Shown in pieces: positions 34,704-44,693 of a stretch of 64,000 bases of DNA; within the stretch, counting starts at the first letter, position 1; each line of letters opens with the position of its first letter. Under the pieces are notes generated by a model. That model was not told the DNA's origin and made no database searches. It saw nothing but the letters and a program-made list of their open reading frames with translations. Origin of the DNA: Phycisphaerales bacterium (GTDB taxonomy: Bacteria > Planctomycetota > Phycisphaerae > Phycisphaerales > UBA1924). The translations under genes were made by a program, and so were the position numbers. The DNA is taken from positions 1-64,000 of the forward strand of contig JAJDDF010000016.1 in the NCBI GenBank assembly GCA_029260455.1, written 5' to 3'.

Positions 34704-37436
34704 ATGGCAGCAAAGAAAGTGACAAAGAAGAAGATCGCCAAGAAGGCCCCCGCCAAGGGGAGCACCGTCCGCAAGAAGGCTGGGCGCTCGGCGAGCCCGC
34801 GCAGTTCGGGCGGGGGCAATGCCAAGGGCAAGCATCTGGTGATCGTCGAATCGCCCGCCAAGGCCAAGACGATCAACCGGTATCTGGGCGACGAGTATGT
34901 GGTGCGGGCCTCGGTAGGTCACATTCGAGATTTGCCTTCCAAGAACCCCAAGGGTGTGAAAGCGCCGGTGCCGGGCGTTGACCTTGAGAACAATTTCGCC
35001 CCGACGTACGAAGTGCTGGATGGCAAGAGCAAGACAGTTGCCGAACTGCGCAAGCTTGCCAAGGAAGCCGACGACATCTGGTTCGCAACGGATATGGACC
35101 GCGAAGGGGAAGCGATCGCCTGGCATTTGGCAGAGCTGCTCAAGATCACGCCGAGTGATGCGCAGCGGGTGGTTTTCAATGCAATTACGAAAGATGAAAT
35201 TCAACGTGCCTTCAATACGCCGCACACGATCGACATGCACAAGGTCGATGCGCAGCAGGCGCGGCGGGTGCTTGACCGGATCGTCGGGTATCAGGTGTCG
35301 CCGCTGCTTTGGAAGAAGGTTGCGCGGGGATTGAGCGCGGGGCGCGTGCAATCGGTTGCGGTGCGCTTGATTGTGGAGCGCGAGCGCGCCATTCGGGCGC
35401 ATGTGCCGGATGAAAGCTGGGTGATGCGCGGCAGGTTTTCACCTGATACGACTGGCGCTTCGGCGCTCGTGAAAGCCTTCGATGCGTTCCACGGCGAAAA
35501 AGATGCCAAGGGCAAGGGGCCAACGGTCAAGGCGCGTTTGCAATGGCTGAGTGAGCAGGGCGGCATCGAGGCGGAACTGGTAGAAATTGGCGGGAAAGCT
35601 TTCAAGATTGGACAATCCGGCACAGACCGGGATGCGGAGCCGAACGATCTGACGAGCGCCGTTGTCGATGTTGCAACACTTGCAGGCATAGTCGATCCAA
35701 AGACAAGCGCTGCGCGCGATGACGAGGCGAAAGGGCCTGCCAAGTGGAAGCGCACAGTTGCGGGCGCTGTTGATCCAACGACGCCGTATGCGGTGAAGTC
35801 ACTAGAGACCAAGCGCACGAGTTCGCGGCCGCGAGCGCCATTCATCACGTCAACCTTGCAGCAGGCGGCGTCGAGTTTCCTTGGCTTTGGTGCGCGGCGG
35901 ACGATGGGCGCAGCGCAACGCCTCTATGAAGGTGTTGAAATCGCAGGCGAGGGCTCGGTGGGTTTGATCACCTACATGCGTACTGACGCGACCTTCATCG
36001 CACCGGCAGCGCTGAATGCGGTACGCGACTACATCGGTGCGACGTATGGCGATGACTACCTGCCTGCGAAAGCGAATCTGTACAGTTCATCAAACAAGGC
36101 AGCGCAAGAAGCACACGAAGCGATCAGGCCGACCTCGCTCGCCTATCCACCGGAAAAGGTGAAGAAGGCGCTCAAGAGTGATGAGTACAAACTGTATGAC
36201 CTGATCTGGCGGCGATTTGTGTCGTGTCAAATGACGCCCGCGAAGTGGGATGCGACCACAGCGCTGATTGCTGGCGGCACAGACCCGAAGACGCCGGTCA
36301 CCTTCAAAGCCACGGGGCGCGTGTTGGTTTTTGACGGGTTTTATCGCGTGGCGGGTGTGCCGAGCGCCGCCGACGAGCAGCACTTGCCGGAACTCTCCGA
36401 GCAGCAGGCGATGGCGCCATTTTCGATGGAGACGGAACAGAAGTTCTCGCCGCCGCCGCCCAGATTTACAGAAGCGGGCCTGATCAAGAAGCTGGAAGAG
36501 GAAGGCATCGGACGGCCCTCGACCTATGCCTCGATTGTGCAGGTGATTCAGGACCGCAAGTATGTGGAATCGATCGAGCGGCGATTCTTTGCGACAGATC
36601 TTGGCGAAGTGGTGACCGACAAGCTCATCGAAGCATTCCCGGACATCATGGGCCTTGGGTACACGCGCGAGATGGAAGCAGAGCTCGACAAGATCGAGAG
36701 CGAGCATCACAACTGGCGCACCGTGCTTGGCGCGTTTTATGGCCCGTTCAAGGAACGCCTCGAAGAAGCGCACGAGAGCATGACCCACGCCAAGGCGGAG
36801 ACGCGGCCTGCGCCCTATGAGTGCGCCGATTGCGGTTCGCCAACGGTGTACCGCTTTGGCAAGAATGGCGTGTTTTTGTCGTGCTCGACCTATCCGACAT
36901 GCAAGTATGCGTGCCCGGTGGATCGGGATGGCAAGCCGCGCGTTGCGGAATATGTGAATGTGCGTTGCCCGGTGACGGGCCGCCCGATGGTGCGCAAGAC
37001 GGGGCGGTTTGGGCCATTCATCACGACATTGCTTGACAAGGGTGAAGACCCGACGAGCGGGATCATTCTGAATATCGACAAGAAGGGGCACATCAAGGCG
37101 CCATCGCCGCCCGCGCTGCAGACGGAACTGGAATGCAGCAAGTGCGGCAAAACACTTGCGCTGCGCGATGGTGTGCGCGGGCCGTGGCTTGGATGTTCGG
37201 GGTTCCCGAAGTGTCGGGGGCGCGGGAAGTGGGCGGAGATCGACGAGGCAACCAAGGCGCGCCTGGAGCAGGAGCTTGCAGCGCACATGAAGAAACATCC
37301 GATCGAGGTGATTTACACGCTTGATGGGCGTGCGCTGACGGATGCGAAGGGCAAGGCGTTGCCTGATGCGCCGACGATTGAAGCGCTGTTGATTGATGAT
37401 CCAGCGGAGATTGAGCAGAAAAGCGGCGCTGCGTAG
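34704..37436 (+). CDS. topA: DNA topoisomerase I with Lys-rich N-terminal tail
   Basis: 910 residues from ATG 34704. Relaxes negative supercoils. An N-terminal tail of about 45 residues is Lys/Ala-rich (AAKKVTKKKIAKKAPAKG). Then the Toprim domain starts at KHLVIVESPAKAKTI with TDMDREGEAIAWHL; the active-site tyrosine is Tyr424 in GLITYMRTDAT. The C terminus carries zinc-ribbon repeats (CADCGSPT...CSTYPTCKYACP and CSKCGKTLAL...CSGFPKCRGRG). All core motifs present. The basic tail is an addition also seen on the DksA-like protein here. Confidence 0.96.
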   Translation: MAAKKVTKKKIAKKAPAKGSTVRKKAGRSASPRSSGGGNAKGKHLVIVESPAKAKTINRYLGDEYVVRASVGHIRDLPSKNPKGVKAPVPGVDLENNFAPTYEVLDGKSKTVAELRKLAKEADDIWFATDMDREGEAIAWHLAELLKITPSDAQRVVFNAITKDEIQRAFNTPHTIDMHKVDAQQARRVLDRIVGYQVSPLLWKKVARGLSAGRVQSVAVRLIVERERAIRAHVPDESWVMRGRFSPDTTGASALVKAFDAFHGEKDAKGKGPTVKARLQWLSEQGGIEAELVEIGGKAFKIGQSGTDRDAEPNDLTSAVVDVATLAGIVDPKTSAARDDEAKGPAKWKRTVAGAVDPTTPYAVKSLETKRTSSRPRAPFITSTLQQAASSFLGFGARRTMGAAQRLYEGVEIAGEGSVGLITYMRTDATFIAPAALNAVRDYIGATYGDDYLPAKANLYSSSNKAAQEAHEAIRPTSLAYPPEKVKKALKSDEYKLYDLIWRRFVSCQMTPAKWDATTALIAGGTDPKTPVTFKATGRVLVFDGFYRVAGVPSAADEQHLPELSEQQAMAPFSMETEQKFSPPPPRFTEAGLIKKLEEEGIGRPSTYASIVQVIQDRKYVESIERRFFATDLGEVVTDKLIEAFPDIMGLGYTREMEAELDKIESEHHNWRTVLGAFYGPFKERLEEAHESMTHAKAETRPAPYECADCGSPTVYRFGKNGVFLSCSTYPTCKYACPVDRDGKPRVAEYVNVRCPVTGRPMVRKTGRFGPFITTLLDKGEDPTSGIILNIDKKGHIKAPSPPALQTELECSKCGKTLALRDGVRGPWLGCSGFPKCRGRGKWAEIDEATKARLEQELAAHMKKHPIEVIYTLDGRALTDAKGKALPDAPTIEALLIDDPAEIEQKSGAA

Positions 37437-37523
37437 GAAGAAGATTCACCGCAGAGGGCGCAGAGGACGCAGAGAAGAGATTTCTTGAGTGGGTGGCGTG
37501 GTCTGAGTGAAGCGAAGGCCACG
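37437..37523. repeat. Intergenic composite repeat (copy 2)
   Basis: After topA there is GATTCACCGCAGAGGGCGCA with a following AGAGGACGCAGAGA (37444-37480), then CGTGGTCTGAG...GAAGGCCACG (37497-37523). Both parts match pieces of the 13767-13948 gap, inverted and in the same relative order. The first part is of a type of Cys/Gly-free intergenic sequence seen repeatedly in many bacterial genomes. No gene seen. Confidence 0.7.
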
Positions 37524-37572
37524 ATCTTGGGCGACCTTGAAATCGAACGCCCGCGATTCCCAAGAGACTTCT

Positions 37573-38466
37573 ATGAAAAAGCACATTCGTCGGGCTGTGA
37601 TCTCCACGGCGGTGGTCGGATTGTTCGCTGGGTTCCTTGTGGTTGGGGGATGTGCGCTTGCCTGGCGTACGCCACCAGAACTCAGACCGCCTGCAACGAT
37701 CACCTTGGCAGTGCCCATCATGACCATGGAACAGTACGGCGATTTCGTTGATACGCACCCAAGACCCTATGTGTATGAAATCAGTGCGAAAACTGGCGCG
37801 GTGCTTATGTTCGGCTCAGAACATGTGAAAGACCCGAAGGACGCAATGATTGTTGAGCTGCGCGAGCGTGCGCGAGCATTTGAGCCAACCGTTGTGATGA
37901 TCGAGGGACGGCTCGGATTTCATATGGGCACCACCGATGGTGCGATCAGAAAATTTGGTGAGCCCGCTGCAGCGCGGGCATTGGCGCGCGAACTGGGCGC
38001 GAAGGCATATACATGGGAACCGGATCGCGAAACCGAAATAGCAATGATGCTTGAAGAGTTTCCCAAAGAGAAGGTTGCGCTGATGTATATCCTGCGGCCC
38101 TACTTCGGCAATCTCAGGCACGGCAAGCCGAGCGATCCTGATGCGGCTCTGGAACGGACGCGCCGCAAACGCACGAAATGGACTGGGCTTGAAGGGACAT
38201 TTGCAAGTGTTGCCGAGATAGATGCGGTGTGGAAACGCGATTATTCTGAGTTTGCCGATTGGCGCGACACGAGTGACGAGTGGGGTTGGCCGGCACCGCT
38301 GGTTCCGCTGACAGAATTCAATGGCACAAATCGTACGACGCATCTCGCGCGGTGCATACTCGACCAGATATCACGCGGCGAGCGTGTGCTGGTGGTTGCG
38401 GGATTGAGTCACGCGGTGCGAATTGAGCAGACATTGCACGAATCGGTGAACGCATCACCCGAATAG
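37573..38466 (+). CDS. TraB/GumN-like lipoprotein
   Basis: 297 residues from ATG 37573. Signal peptide with lipobox VVGGC, so probably lipid-anchored. The mature part shows a TraB/GumN-like pattern: GSEHVKDPKDAMIVELRERARAFEPTVVMIEG near 80-110 (GxxH and the acidic strand end), an alternating segment around EPAAARALARELGAKAYTWEPDRETE, and a terminal GERVLVVAGLSHAVRIEQTL. Family assignment is tentative; TraB-like proteins include pheromone shutdown factors and uncharacterised hydrolase-like proteins. Its end overlaps the convergent hydrolase gene by 12 bases. Confidence 0.6.
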   Translation: MKKHIRRAVISTAVVGLFAGFLVVGGCALAWRTPPELRPPATITLAVPIMTMEQYGDFVDTHPRPYVYEISAKTGAVLMFGSEHVKDPKDAMIVELRERARAFEPTVVMIEGRLGFHMGTTDGAIRKFGEPAAARALARELGAKAYTWEPDRETEIAMMLEEFPKEKVALMYILRPYFGNLRHGKPSDPDAALERTRRKRTKWTGLEGTFASVAEIDAVWKRDYSEFADWRDTSDEWGWPAPLVPLTEFNGTNRTTHLARCILDQISRGERVLVVAGLSHAVRIEQTLHESVNASPE

Positions 38467-39348
38467 ATGCTGCATCAGGAACTCATTTTCGAGATTCTTG
38501 GTGTCGTTGGTGCGCTTGCCAAAGCCCATGTGTTCAGCTTGCGCGCCGGTGGATGGCCATTCGTGCAGGTGGAGGAGATCGGGGTCGACGCCGAGGTCGA
38601 TGTAGCGCTGTTTGAGGGCTGCAAAGAAGCGGCGCTGGCCTGCGATGGGCACCCATTCATCGAGCGCTGAGTGGACGCCGAGGATGGGAATGGGCTGGGT
38701 CCACTTGTCGAGGTGCGCGATCGGCGAAAGGCGCTGGACAAGTTCATCGGAATACTTCGCGCGGACGCCGACGGAATCGAGATCGCCGGTCGTGGCTTCG
38801 AGAATGGCGCAGCGGAATGGATGTTCGCCGCCCACAATATGGCACAGGCGCAGGAGTGTGGCCATGCCGCCGAGTGACATGCCGCCAATGGCAAGGCGCT
38901 CGAGATCGAAGGCACCGTTGAAACGCGGATCGGCGAGGGCATCGATGATGAGATCAATTTCCTGCGCGGCCTGCTCGGCGATCGGCAAGGTAAACTCACT
39001 GGTATTTTGCTCGGGATTCGAGCGTTCGCCGTGCGATGGCAGGTCGATGGCGCAGGTGGCAATGTCGAGTTTTTTCCAGCGCAAATAGCGGCCCGGGTCG
39101 ATTTCCTTGCGAATGGTGCGGCCATGCATCCAGAGAACGGTCGGCGCGGGCGCCGGTGATGCGCCGGGGTCGCGCCATGTGTCATCGGGATGGGTGAGGA
39201 GTGCGGGGATGCCGCCATCGTTGAAAGGCGAGCGATCCGCGGCAAGGCGTTCAATGCGCACGTTCTTGCGCAGAGCCGTGGGCAACTCCGCGAAGCGCCC
39301 CGTGGGCATGCGGAGAAGTGGTTCTGATGTCTCAGATGATTCACTCAC
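38455..39348 (-). CDS. Alpha/beta hydrolase
   Basis: 297 residues. Serine hydrolase with nucleophile elbow GGMSLGGMAT, an acid in HSALDEWVP and a histidine in AEHMGFG, plus an oxyanion strand VLWMHGRT near residue 70. Resembles dienelactone hydrolase / acyl-peptidase-like proteins; no signal peptide. Substrate unknown. Its start overlaps the stop of the DUF1028 gene, making it the last of three overlapping genes (oppF-like, DUF1028, hydrolase). Confidence 0.83.
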   Translation of the reverse strand: MSESSETSEPLLRMPTGRFAELPTALRKNVRIERLAADRSPFNDGGIPALLTHPDDTWRDPGASPAPAPTVLWMHGRTIRKEIDPGRYLRWKKLDIATCAIDLPSHGERSNPEQNTSEFTLPIAEQAAQEIDLIIDALADPRFNGAFDLERLAIGGMSLGGMATLLRLCHIVGGEHPFRCAILEATTGDLDSVGVRAKYSDELVQRLSPIAHLDKWTQPIPILGVHSALDEWVPIAGQRRFFAALKQRYIDLGVDPDLLHLHEWPSTGAQAEHMGFGKRTNDTKNLENEFLMQHLFG

Positions 39349-40376
39349 TGTGCAAGGATTCGTGCGAGGATGTCCGGATCATCAGTGAGCAACTTGACCT
39401 CGGGCAAACGCCTTGCAAGTTCGCGCAGGTTGGAATCGCCCCGGAATGCCTTGCGGAAAATTGGCATGGCCTTATCAACTTCGCCCAGGTTGACCATGGA
39501 CACTGCGGTCCAGAAGGCGAGTTCGGGTTTGCCATCTGAAAGACGCTCGGCTTCTTTTTGATGGCGCAGGGCTTCGTCGAAGTTGCCTTCGGTCATGGCA
39601 GCGTCCGCGAGGTCGGCGTATTCATAGGCGCTGTGCAACTTGAGCAAGCGGCGCATTTCTTCGAGGGGACGCTCGTGATCTTCGACGCGCAGGTCGACAA
39701 GGACATCGCGGTAGGAGACGCCCGAAGGTTCGCCGCGCACGACGAGGATTGCAGCGGATTGCATGCCGCGCAGGTCGCCGCCGGCTTTTTGTGCCGCGTC
39801 AAGGGCGTCCATCAATCGCTCAGCCAGATCCCCACTGCCATTCTCGAAGGCCTTGGCCATGGCTTGCGGCACACCATCGTTTGCCATGATGTTCGCCTGA
39901 CAGGTGTAGACCGAATCGTCTTTGGCCTTGCCCGAGACATGCCCTGCGACTGCGATGCAGCGCTCGCCCGTAAAGGAGGCGACATTGCTTTGCGCATCGA
40001 CCATGCCGACCTGGCGCACGGCGGCGCCGTCGTCGATTGAGATGAGCGCATCGAGAGTTTGTTGCGCGGTGCGGCCGTTGCGCATCAGTTCGATGCCGTC
40101 ATGCCCGTAGGCGGGATTGGCCATGCTTTGCGTGGCAACTGCGCCAACACCGGATTCCGCCCAGGGCACGATAGAGCCGACGGAAAACCAGTGGCTTTGC
40201 ACCGCGACGCCTAGCTGCCCGGTCTCGCCATCGCGCGCCACGATGGAGAAGGTGGAGACGGGACGGAAGGGGATGATGAGTTGATCATTCATGGCCGGTT
40301 CGATGGTCTTTGGCGCAGCGGTGCAGGCCCCCACTGTTGCGATCATTGCGAGCGCCCAGAGCCCTGTGCGAGTCAT
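39345..40376 (-). CDS. DUF1028 family lipoprotein with C-terminal TPR
   Basis: 343 residues. A lipoprotein signal with lipobox TVGAC leads into a DUF1028 (Ntn-hydrolase-like) domain: [88 protein letters not shown]. Residues about 250-330 hold TPR-like helices ([24 protein letters not shown]). DUF1028 proteins often lie beside peptide transporters, as here beside oppF. The start overlaps the oppF-like stop. Function unknown; a periplasmic or outer-membrane enzyme is inferred. Confidence 0.8.
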   Translation of the reverse strand: MTRTGLWALAMIATVGACTAAPKTIEPAMNDQLIIPFRPVSTFSIVARDGETGQLGVAVQSHWFSVGSIVPWAESGVGAVATQSMANPAYGHDGIELMRNGRTAQQTLDALISIDDGAAVRQVGMVDAQSNVASFTGERCIAVAGHVSGKAKDDSVYTCQANIMANDGVPQAMAKAFENGSGDLAERLMDALDAAQKAGGDLRGMQSAAILVVRGEPSGVSYRDVLVDLRVEDHERPLEEMRRLLKLHSAYEYADLADAAMTEGNFDEALRHQKEAERLSDGKPELAFWTAVSMVNLGEVDKAMPIFRKAFRGDSNLRELARRLPEVKLLTDDPDILARILAQ

Positions 40377-41263
40377 GACGCCATACCCTCGAAGATCACG
40401 CGCTTCACCGGGCGATCGGGGTCTGCTTCGGGCACAGCGCTGAGCAGGGCCTTGGTGTAGGGGTGCTTGGCTTGCTCAATGACCTGTTCGCGGGTGCCCT
40501 CTTCGACGATCTTGCCCTGGTACATCACGGCGACGTGGTCGCAGATGTGCTGAATGACGGCCATGTCGTGAGAAATGAAGAGATAGGACAAGCCAAAGTC
40601 ATCGCGAAGGTCTGCGAGCAAATTGAGCACCGAGCTCTGGATGGAGACATCAAGAGCGCTGGTGGGTTCATCGCAGACGATGAAGCTTGGGTTGAGTGCG
40701 AGGGCGCGGGCGATCCCGATGCGCTGGCGCTGGCCTCCCGAGAATTCGTGGGGGTAGCGATCGGCGGAGAGGCGCGGCATGCCGACGCGCTCGAGGAGGT
40801 CTTCGACTTTGGTGCGCAGCTGATCGCGGTCTTTGATGATGCCATGGACGATGAGCGGTTCGCCCACAATGGTGGCAATGCGCATGCGGGGATTGAGTGA
40901 GCCGGCGGGATCCTGAAAGATGATCTGCATGCGCTGGCGGAGCTTGCGGAGTTCACTCCCCGATGCGGCAAAGACATCGACTCCATCGAAATTAACTGAG
41001 CCTCCGGTGGCGGGGATGAGGCGAAGAAGCGTTCGGCCTACGGTGGTCTTGCCACACCCGGATTCACCGACCAAGCCAAGGGTTTCGCCCCGGCGAATCT
41101 GAAAAGAGACGCCATCGACGGCTCGAACATAGTCGGTCGTGCGCTGCAGGACGCCGGTCTTCACCGGGAAGTGCGTCTTGAGATCGCGCACGTCAAGGAG
41201 GACGGGTTGGACCTTCGCGTCGGCGTTGGCGGTGGCAACAGGTTTTGCGGTAGATGTAGGCAT
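40373..41263 (-). CDS. Oligopeptide/dipeptide ABC transporter ATP-binding protein (OppF/DppF-like)
   Basis: 296 residues. Walker [20 protein letters not shown]-loop [14 protein letters not shown] (the DppF/OppF hallmark), signature [14 protein letters not shown], Walker [15 protein letters not shown], switch His in [10 protein letters not shown], and the C-terminal oligopeptide-transporter extension [16 protein letters not shown]. It energises peptide import, but the permeases, OppD and binding protein are absent here, so it is an orphan subunit. First gene of the three-gene overlapping set. Confidence 0.92.
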   Translation of the reverse strand: MPTSTAKPVATANADAKVQPVLLDVRDLKTHFPVKTGVLQRTTDYVRAVDGVSFQIRRGETLGLVGESGCGKTTVGRTLLRLIPATGGSVNFDGVDVFAASGSELRKLRQRMQIIFQDPAGSLNPRMRIATIVGEPLIVHGIIKDRDQLRTKVEDLLERVGMPRLSADRYPHEFSGGQRQRIGIARALALNPSFIVCDEPTSALDVSIQSSVLNLLADLRDDFGLSYLFISHDMAVIQHICDHVAVMYQGKIVEEGTREQVIEQAKHPYTKALLSAVPEADPDRPVKRVIFEGMAS

Positions 41264-41348
41264 ACTTGAAAGTGTAGCCGATGGGGCAAGTGCGCCCCCG
41301 TGAGGTGTTGCGCGGGCAGTGCGCGGGCGCGGTAGGCTCGCAATTCCG

Positions 41349-43244
41349 ATGCAGGATACACCCGACCCAGCTTCGATACCAGATACTCAGAGACGCAGGT
41401 TTACGCTGCCTCCTGACTGGTTTTTGGTGGCACTGGGGGCCATGATTGGCGTGGTAACAGCGCTCGGAGCAGTTGCCTTCAAGAAGGTGCTCGATATCGC
41501 CGCGGAGCACACATCGGGTTGGAATAGCGACATGCCAATGTGGTTGTTGCCGTTGCTGCCCATGGCTGGCGCACTTGGAGCGGGGATTCTTGTGCAGCGG
41601 TATGCCACAGAAGCGCGCGGGCATGGCGTTCCCGAGGTAATCGATGCGGTGTACCGGCGCGGTGGGAAGATCCGCCGGCGCGTTGCCATCGTCAAAGCGG
41701 TTACGTCGATCATGACCATTGGCTCTGGTGGTTCTGCAGGCGCTGAGGGGCCGATCGTGCAGATTGGTTCCGCGATTGGTTCCGGTGTCGCAGGCGCCTT
41801 GCGCATCAGCCGCGAACATATGACAACATTGCTGGGGTGTGGCGCAGCGGCGGGCATTGCATCAGTCTTCAATGCACCGCTTGCGGGTGTGCTTTTTGTG
41901 ATGGAAATCCTGTTGCGCGATTTCTCGCTCAAGACATTCACGCCCATCATGATTGCATCGGTGATGTCAACAGCAACCACGCGGGCAATCCTTGATAACC
42001 AGGAAGCCCTGTTTGCAGTGCAAGGTGAACTTGCGAGCTATCAGTTCACATTTCCAGAGCTTCCCAGTTATGTGCTGCTTGGACTTGTGTGCGCAGCAGT
42101 TGCGGTAGGGTTCATCAAGCTGCTGTATGCAACGGAAGATGTGTATGCGAAGATGCGCATTCGGCCAACGCTCAAACCAGTAACCGGCGCGCTGTTGCTT
42201 GGTGTGCTTGGTGTTGGGTATCTGGGCATGATGCACGCACAGGGGCACGACGAGGCACATGTGCCGAATTTTTTCTACAACGGTTATTCGACGATTGAAT
42301 CACTACTCGATCCCACTCTATTTGATGCGTCAGCGGCAGAACATGCGGCGGATATAGCGTCAACTGCGCCACTTGAAGCCAGTGAAAAAACAAGCCCACT
42401 CATGGAAGGCGAAGTGCTCTCTACAAGTCTGCTGATGCTCCTTCTTCTTATGGGATGCAAAGCGCTCGGCACTGCCTTTACACTTGGCTCAGGTGGTTCC
42501 GGCGGTGTGTTTGCGCCATCGTTGTTCCTTGGTGCAACAACAGGCGCCGCGTTTGGGCAACTCATGAGCATGTTCGGGCTGTTGCCTGATGGCGGTTCCC
42601 CTGCGTCCTATGCGCTTGTGGGAATGGCAGCAATGGTCGCAGGGACAACGCATGCGCCGTTGACTGCGATTCTTATTCTCTTTGAATTGACCAATGATTA
42701 CAAAGTCATTTTGCCCATCATGATCGCAGCCGTGCTGTCAACACTTGGGGCGCAGTTCCTGTTACCCGATTCGATTTATTCACTCAAACTGAGGCGAGCT
42801 GGGCTTCATCTTGGGACCGCGGCTGACCTGACCATTTTGCGCAAAATGACAGCGCGGCAAATCACGCTTGTGCCGCATGTTGCGGTGCGCCCTGCCGATC
42901 CACTGGACAAACTCTTTGCGCTGAGTGATATCTACAAAATCGTTGACTTTGTGGTGATCGACAGTGATGACAAGTATGTCGGGCTGGTGACCGGACAGGA
43001 ATTGCGGACAGCGCTGATCGAGCGCGAGGCGATTCCATATTTGCTGGTCGCGGAGCTTGTGCGCCAAGATTTGCCTACGATTGAAGCAGAAGAAACACTT
43101 GATGGTGTGCTTCGCAAGTTCTCAGAGACTGATGTCACGAGTTTGGCGCTGGTGGAGCGCACCAGTGATGGGCTCATCGCCAAGGGCCTGATCACGCGAG
43201 GCAGGTTGATGCACCGGTATCAGAATGCGCTGTCGCAGAGGTGA
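41349..43244 (+). CDS. ClC-type chloride channel/antiporter with CBS domains
   Basis: 631 residues from ATG 41349. About ten to twelve membrane segments. Selectivity motifs: [16 protein letters not shown], where GxEGP includes the gating glutamate typical of H+/Cl- antiporters; [16 protein letters not shown]; and [16 protein letters not shown]. The C-terminal ~150 residues contain a pair of CBS domains ([34 protein letters not shown]... and [24 protein letters not shown]). Inner membrane. rnpA follows 6 bases later. Confidence 0.93.
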   Translation: MQDTPDPASIPDTQRRRFTLPPDWFLVALGAMIGVVTALGAVAFKKVLDIAAEHTSGWNSDMPMWLLPLLPMAGALGAGILVQRYATEARGHGVPEVIDAVYRRGGKIRRRVAIVKAVTSIMTIGSGGSAGAEGPIVQIGSAIGSGVAGALRISREHMTTLLGCGAAAGIASVFNAPLAGVLFVMEILLRDFSLKTFTPIMIASVMSTATTRAILDNQEALFAVQGELASYQFTFPELPSYVLLGLVCAAVAVGFIKLLYATEDVYAKMRIRPTLKPVTGALLLGVLGVGYLGMMHAQGHDEAHVPNFFYNGYSTIESLLDPTLFDASAAEHAADIASTAPLEASEKTSPLMEGEVLSTSLLMLLLLMGCKALGTAFTLGSGGSGGVFAPSLFLGATTGAAFGQLMSMFGLLPDGGSPASYALVGMAAMVAGTTHAPLTAILILFELTNDYKVILPIMIAAVLSTLGAQFLLPDSIYSLKLRRAGLHLGTAADLTILRKMTARQITLVPHVAVRPADPLDKLFALSDIYKIVDFVVIDSDDKYVGLVTGQELRTALIEREAIPYLLVAELVRQDLPTIEAEETLDGVLRKFSETDVTSLALVERTSDGLIAKGLITRGRLMHRYQNALSQR

Positions 43245-43250
43245 TGTTGC

Positions 43251-43664
43251 ATGGAACGCAAGCTGACATTGCGGGCCCGGCATCGCATCGGGAATACTCT
43301 CGAATTTGACCGCGTGTTTCAGGCAAAGGCGCGAAAACACGCAGGCGTATTGACAGTTTTCGTGCGCCCCAATGGCCTGCCACATTTTCGTTATGGCTTG
43401 AGCGTCCCCCGGCGTGTGGGCGGTGCGGTGGTGCGCAATCTGGTGAAGCGGCGTTTGCGCGAAGCGTTTCGTTTGCACCAGCACGAGTTCCCGCGTGCGC
43501 CCGATGGCGGTGCGTATGATTATGTAGTTGCGGTGCGGCCTCACGAATCGATGACTGTCGATGCGTATGCAACGGCGCTACTTGATGCCGCCCGCGCGAT
43601 GGATCAGTTGTGGCGCAAACGCGCGCGGCAGCGCGATGGGCGCGATGAAAATGGTGATTCGTGA
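43251..43664 (+). CDS. rnpA: Ribonuclease P protein component
   Basis: 137 residues. Protein subunit of RNase P, which makes tRNA 5' ends. RNR motif VRNLVKRRLREAFRLH is clear at about 62-77, with FDRVFQAKARKHAGVLTVFV in front. It follows the ClC gene by 6 bases and overlaps yidD by four (ATGA), so a clc-rnpA-yidD transcript is likely. rpmH, the usual upstream partner, is not next to it. Confidence 0.93.
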   Translation: MERKLTLRARHRIGNTLEFDRVFQAKARKHAGVLTVFVRPNGLPHFRYGLSVPRRVGGAVVRNLVKRRLREAFRLHQHEFPRAPDGGAYDYVVAVRPHESMTVDAYATALLDAARAMDQLWRKRARQRDGRDENGDS

Positions 43665-43963
43665 TGTGCGAAGCGCATGAATGTTATGACGACGATGAGT
43701 TGAGCACGCCGCACCCACTTGCAATTTTCAACTGGCCGATGATCGGTGCAATTCGGGGCTACCAGATCACGATGTCGCCGATTGTTGGTGGGCAGTGCCG
43801 GTTCTGGCCAAGCTGTTCGAATTATGCGCTGGAGGCGTGCCGGGTGCACCATCCTGTGCGCGCCGTCGCCTTGATTGCGGGGCGCCTGCTGCGCTGTCAT
43901 CCCTTGTGGCCAAAGACGGGGTATGACCCGGTGCCGGGGAGAAAGTCCAATTCACCACGCTGA
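43661..43963 (+). CDS. yidD: Membrane protein insertion efficiency factor YidD
   Basis: 100 residues. The YidD signature is intact: GAIRGYQITMSPIVGGQCRFWPSCSNYALEACRVH, then LLRCHPLWPKTGYDPVP. YidD aids YidC-mediated insertion of inner-membrane proteins. The N-terminal 20 residues are an acidic extension. Start overlaps the rnpA stop. yidC is not in the window. Confidence 0.95.
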   Translation: MMCEAHECYDDDELSTPHPLAIFNWPMIGAIRGYQITMSPIVGGQCRFWPSCSNYALEACRVHHPVRAVALIAGRLLRCHPLWPKTGYDPVPGRKSNSPR

Positions 43964-43983
43964 GCCATCTGCATCAGGCAATG

Positions 43984-44415
43984 TCAGGTCTGTTGCGTTC
44001 GCACATGCTTTATGAAACCATCTATGGTCCACGCCCATGTGCGCTGATTGGCTGTGTATGTAGTGTGAACAGCAGCTGGCACAACAAGCTGGACTGAGCG
44101 GGTTTGCATCTCATCTGTTTGGTTGGTTGAAATACTGGGTTCAAGAGTTATCAGGTGTTTCATACTGATCCTGTCTGCTTCGCCAAGAATCTGTCGCCAC
44201 CTATCCTTGCATGTCGCCTTGGCACCGAGCACTGTGAGACCACTGGTCGCAAATGTCGTGTCGAAATATTCTCGCTGCCCGGGGAACAGAAAATCAGGCC
44301 TTGATCTGCCCTCGGTTGTTGCACCGCGATCAAAGTAAAGACCACGGTCTTCGAATATCTGTGCGAGGTGATGTTCGAGGCTGTGCCCCGCCCGTGATTT
44401 TCGACGGTTCTGCAC
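43984..44415 (-). pseudogene. EcoRII-type restriction endonuclease, C-terminal catalytic fragment
   Basis: The 143 codons (first codon GTG 44415) correspond to the final part of EcoRII-family restriction endonucleases: NRRKSRAGHSLEHHLAQIF, RPDFLFPGQREYFD, LGAKATCKDRWRQILGEADRI, KHLITLEPSISTNQTDEM. The acidic D41, K66 and R72 sit in the PD-(D/E)XK core positions, so the active-site end is preserved. The N-terminal effector domain and start of the catalytic domain are missing; an in-frame TAG 10 codons upstream closes the frame. The few codons after that TAG (ending YSLS) still read like the family. A fragment is the simplest view; a small stand-alone nuclease is possible. Confidence 0.8.
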
Positions 44416-44442
44416 ACTGAGCGAATACGAAATACAACATAT

Positions 44443-44673
44443 CTAATTGGGCTGAGGTAGTTGCTCTCTAATGCGACATTGGATTGCCTGATAGGTCGCG
44501 GCGATTGCCCCTGCTTCGTGGGCACTATGAGATTCACGAATACAGACATCTTCACGCAATTCACCAGTCACCAGAAACTGCTCGGTTGCTTCCCACTGTT
44601 CAATCAAAACACCAATACCATCAAGCAGTTGCCCGATGTCATTTTCAGGTAGCGAGATATCTATGTTTCCCAT
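44443..44673 (-). CDS. Small protein of the restriction-modification remnant
   Basis: 76 residues: SLPENDIGQLLDGIGVLIEQWEATEQFLVTGELRED followed by ESHSAHEAGAIAATYQAIQCRIREQL. Predicted two-helix acidic protein without a known domain. It lies directly upstream of, and in the same reading frame as, the EcoRII fragment, separated by its TAG and ten codons. Similar short proteins are known to accompany restriction loci, but I cannot name a function. The 21-base gap to the HNH gene suggests one transcript. Confidence 0.6.
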   Translation of the reverse strand: MGNIDISLPENDIGQLLDGIGVLIEQWEATEQFLVTGELREDVCIRESHSAHEAGAIAATYQAIQCRIREQLPQPN

Positions 44674-44693
44674 GTCGCCCCTCGTCGTTGTAA

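Noticed and set aside
13767-37523. CRISPR array
   Set aside because: The repeated intergenic pieces are two isolated copies 23 kb apart, not regularly spaced repeats; no cas genes seen.
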